NCBI GenBank assembly: GCA_023807065.1
Contig: JAJJLU010004049.1
Coordinates: 1 to 19,752, forward strand
DNA length: 19,752 nt
Origin: Isotricha intestinalis
Lineage: Eukaryota; Ciliophora; Litostomatea; Vestibuliferida; Isotrichidae
Reading direction: 5' to 3'
Every line of letters begins with the position of its first letter. Position 1 is the first letter of the stretch. Below, piece after piece: positions 18,509 to 19,752 of this stretch. The notes beneath the pieces were generated by a model, which saw only the letters and a program-made list of their open reading frames with translations, did not search any database and was not told where the DNA came from. Position numbers and translations under genes: made by a program.

Positions 18509-19168
18509 TTTTTAATTTTTTTTTAAATTTTTTTTAAATTATATATTTTTTTAATGGGAATAAAGGTTAATTATATTATTTTTTTAGTTAATTAAGGTTT
18601 AAAAAATTTGAAATAACAGATAATATTTTATTTTTATTTAAAAGTTTTGTTGTTACATTCATTTAAATTTTTATCAAACAAATAAGATATTTAATTATTT
18701 AGATTTAAGAAATAATAACGAAGCTTGTTAAAATCGTTTTATTATTTAAAGTGAATTTCTTATTTAATTCACATATACACATAATTTTTATTAATAAATA
18801 ATATTTTAACATTACTTTTATTGTATTTTTATATCATTACCTTAAGATACAAATATTGTTTGATCATTAATATGTAGTAATTTGACTGGATATAATATTC
18901 CACTCAAAATGTGTAGAGTTTGACTTTTGATATTAATTATCTTTACTATAGACAATCTTTGTCTTTTATATAAAATGTGTTTTCCTTTAATAAAGTATAA
19001 ATTCCTTCAAAGGACGATCAAAAATTCTTAATTATAATCCAATAAAAATGAATTTATCTTTTCAAAATATATGTTTTCAAAAAAAGAAATTTAAAAACTC
19101 ATCAAATAAAAATTAAAAAAAATAAAAATCAATTAAAACAAAATAATCAAAAACAAATATTAAAAAAA
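18509..19168. promoter_or_regulatory. 660-base divergent region between the Ank-SAM gene and the kinase gene
   Basis: The region separates two genes reading outward. Both ends are low-complexity A/T leaders. The middle, about 18830-19030, is less simple and more GC-rich than the other gaps. It contains small inverted repeats: GTGAATT/AATTCAC at 18751-18772, GACAA/TTGTC at 18951-18963 followed by TTTT, and TCCTT/AAGGA at 19003-19014. I find no tRNA, snRNA core motif or box A/box B pair. A 22-codon upstream ORF (19048-19116, MNLSFQNICFQ...) precedes the kinase start. The region probably carries both promoters; an unrecognised small RNA is possible. Confidence 0.45.
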
Positions 19169-19752
19169 ATGGAATCATCAGATTTTGTATTTATCTTTAT
19201 TCAAGATGAGCTTCCAGTAAGAACAAAAAGAAGAATAGTAATGTTACAAACTGCATTAGATCAATTAAATATAGATAGTAGATCTCCTCATGAAGGAGAA
19301 ACACCATTAGAATTAATAAAAAAAGGAGATTTCAAACCTCAATTTTTAATAATTAATATCGAACATCCTGAATTAGATCAAATATTAACAGCAATGAAAG
19401 ATGCATATCCTTCATCTTCAACAATATTATTATATCCTCCTTCAGAATTAGAAAAATTACAAAAAATTCAAGAAAAATATCAAATTAAATATGATATTGA
19501 AGGAAATAATATAAATACTTTTAATTTAAATAACTTATTTTTAAAAATGAGAAGTGATAGAGCATTTATGCAAAAAAATCAAAATACTAATCAAAGATAT
19601 ACTTTAATTCAAAGTTTAGGTCATGGTGCTTCTTCTAATGTTGATTTATATTATGATAATGTTTTAAATAGAAAAGTTGCTATTAAAAAAATACAAGTTG
19701 AAGGAATGAAAGAAATTGAAGCTGATATGAAAATAAATAAAGAAGTTGAAAA
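19169..19752 (+). CDS. Protein kinase with N-terminal receiver-like domain, 3' partial
   Basis: The frame starts at ATG 19169-19171 and runs off the window after 194 codons. From about residue 144 it enters a protein kinase domain: YTLIQSLGHGASSNVDLYYD is beta 1, glycine loop (Gly-x-Gly-x-x-x-x-Val) and beta 2, and VAIKKI carries the ATP-binding Lys at 173. The third glycine of the loop is Asn. The start of the alpha-C region (EIEADMKINKEVE) follows; the catalytic loop lies outside the window. Residues 5-128 resemble the response-regulator receiver fold: FVFIFIQDE (strand 1 with an acidic pair), GETPLELIKKGDFKPQFLII, then NIEHPELDQIL (strand 3 and loop), then STILLYPP (strand 4). The residue aligning with the phosphoacceptor Asp is Asn63, so the domain would be a pseudo-receiver. 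The kinase call is firm, the receiver call is inference. NEK or similar family is possible but cannot be set from this part. Confidence 0.85.
   Translation, partial: MESSDFVFIFIQDELPVRTKRRIVMLQTALDQLNIDSRSPHEGETPLELIKKGDFKPQFLIINIEHPELDQILTAMKDAYPSSSTILLYPPSELEKLQKIQEKYQIKYDIEGNNINTFNLNNLFLKMRSDRAFMQKNQNTNQRYTLIQSLGHGASSNVDLYYDNVLNRKVAIKKIQVEGMKEIEADMKINKEVE

Noticed and set aside
18880..18905. Bacterial-type promoter boxes (TTGACT and TATAAT)
   Set aside because: The organism is eukaryotic and such hexamers occur by chance in A+T-rich DNA.
18941..19000. Resemblance to a U5 snRNA loop (AATCTTTGTCTTTTATA)
   Set aside because: The pairing strand AAAGATT is missing after the loop and the invariant loop sequence is not matched; judged coincidence.

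Overview
The window is strongly A+T-rich eukaryotic nuclear DNA with eleven densely packed protein genes plus one partial gene at each edge class: one is cut at the left edge and one at the right edge, giving twelve genes in all. They are short-spaced, mostly with gaps of about 75 to 200 bases. Evidence for a eukaryote includes ribosomal protein eS10, a TSG101/Vps23-like ESCRT-I subunit, ankyrin, SAM and MORN proteins, a protein kinase, and one GT-AG intron of only 24 bases. All eleven visible stop codons are TAA, glutamine is CAA, and conserved proteins contain no in-frame TAA or TAG, so the code is the standard one for these codons and not the Tetrahymena/Paramecium type. Arginine is almost always AGA. 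The mix of centrin/calmodulin-binding-like repeats, MORN repeats, an Ank-SAM-SAM protein and a protein with repeated DI-x-G-x-x-P motifs suggests a ciliated protist. An AT-rich ciliate with standard stop codons (for example an entodiniomorphid-type litostome) would fit, but this is inference; another AT-rich flagellated protist or an anaerobic fungus is not excluded.

Layout. 1-4392 (+): a very large Glu/Lys-rich protein with FxxWK repeats, 5' end outside the window. 4393-4887: convergent AT-rich gap. Then six genes on the minus strand: eS10 (4888-5316), a basic unknown protein (5478-6413), a multi-pass membrane protein with a decayed PAP2-like motif (6981-8288), the DI-x-G-x-x-P repeat protein (8365-9987) and a small unknown (10153-10635), which makes five, followed by a short divergent promoter region. 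10812-12056 (+): a spliced gene encoding a Mis18/Yippee-like zinc domain protein. 12203-12577 (+): a minimal protein phosphatase inhibitor-2-like protein. 12783-18508 (-): MORN-repeat protein, TSG101/Vps23-like protein and Ank-SAM-SAM protein. 18509-19168: the longest divergent gap. 19169-19752 (+): the start of a protein kinase with an N-terminal receiver-like domain.

There is no sign of an operon, CRISPR array, insertion sequence, tRNA or rRNA. The genes do not form one pathway. Several could act at the cytoskeleton, basal body or cilium, and three of them carry dynein light chain LC8-type TQT or GVQV motifs; two others (Mis18-like and inhibitor-2-like) are of families tied elsewhere to chromosome segregation and PP1 control. 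The points most worth a second look are the receiver-like domain fused to a kinase, the Mis18-like protein with an unrecognised C-terminal half, the 24-base intron, the minimal inhibitor-2 lacking the usual GSK3 site, and the repeat protein at 8365-9987.
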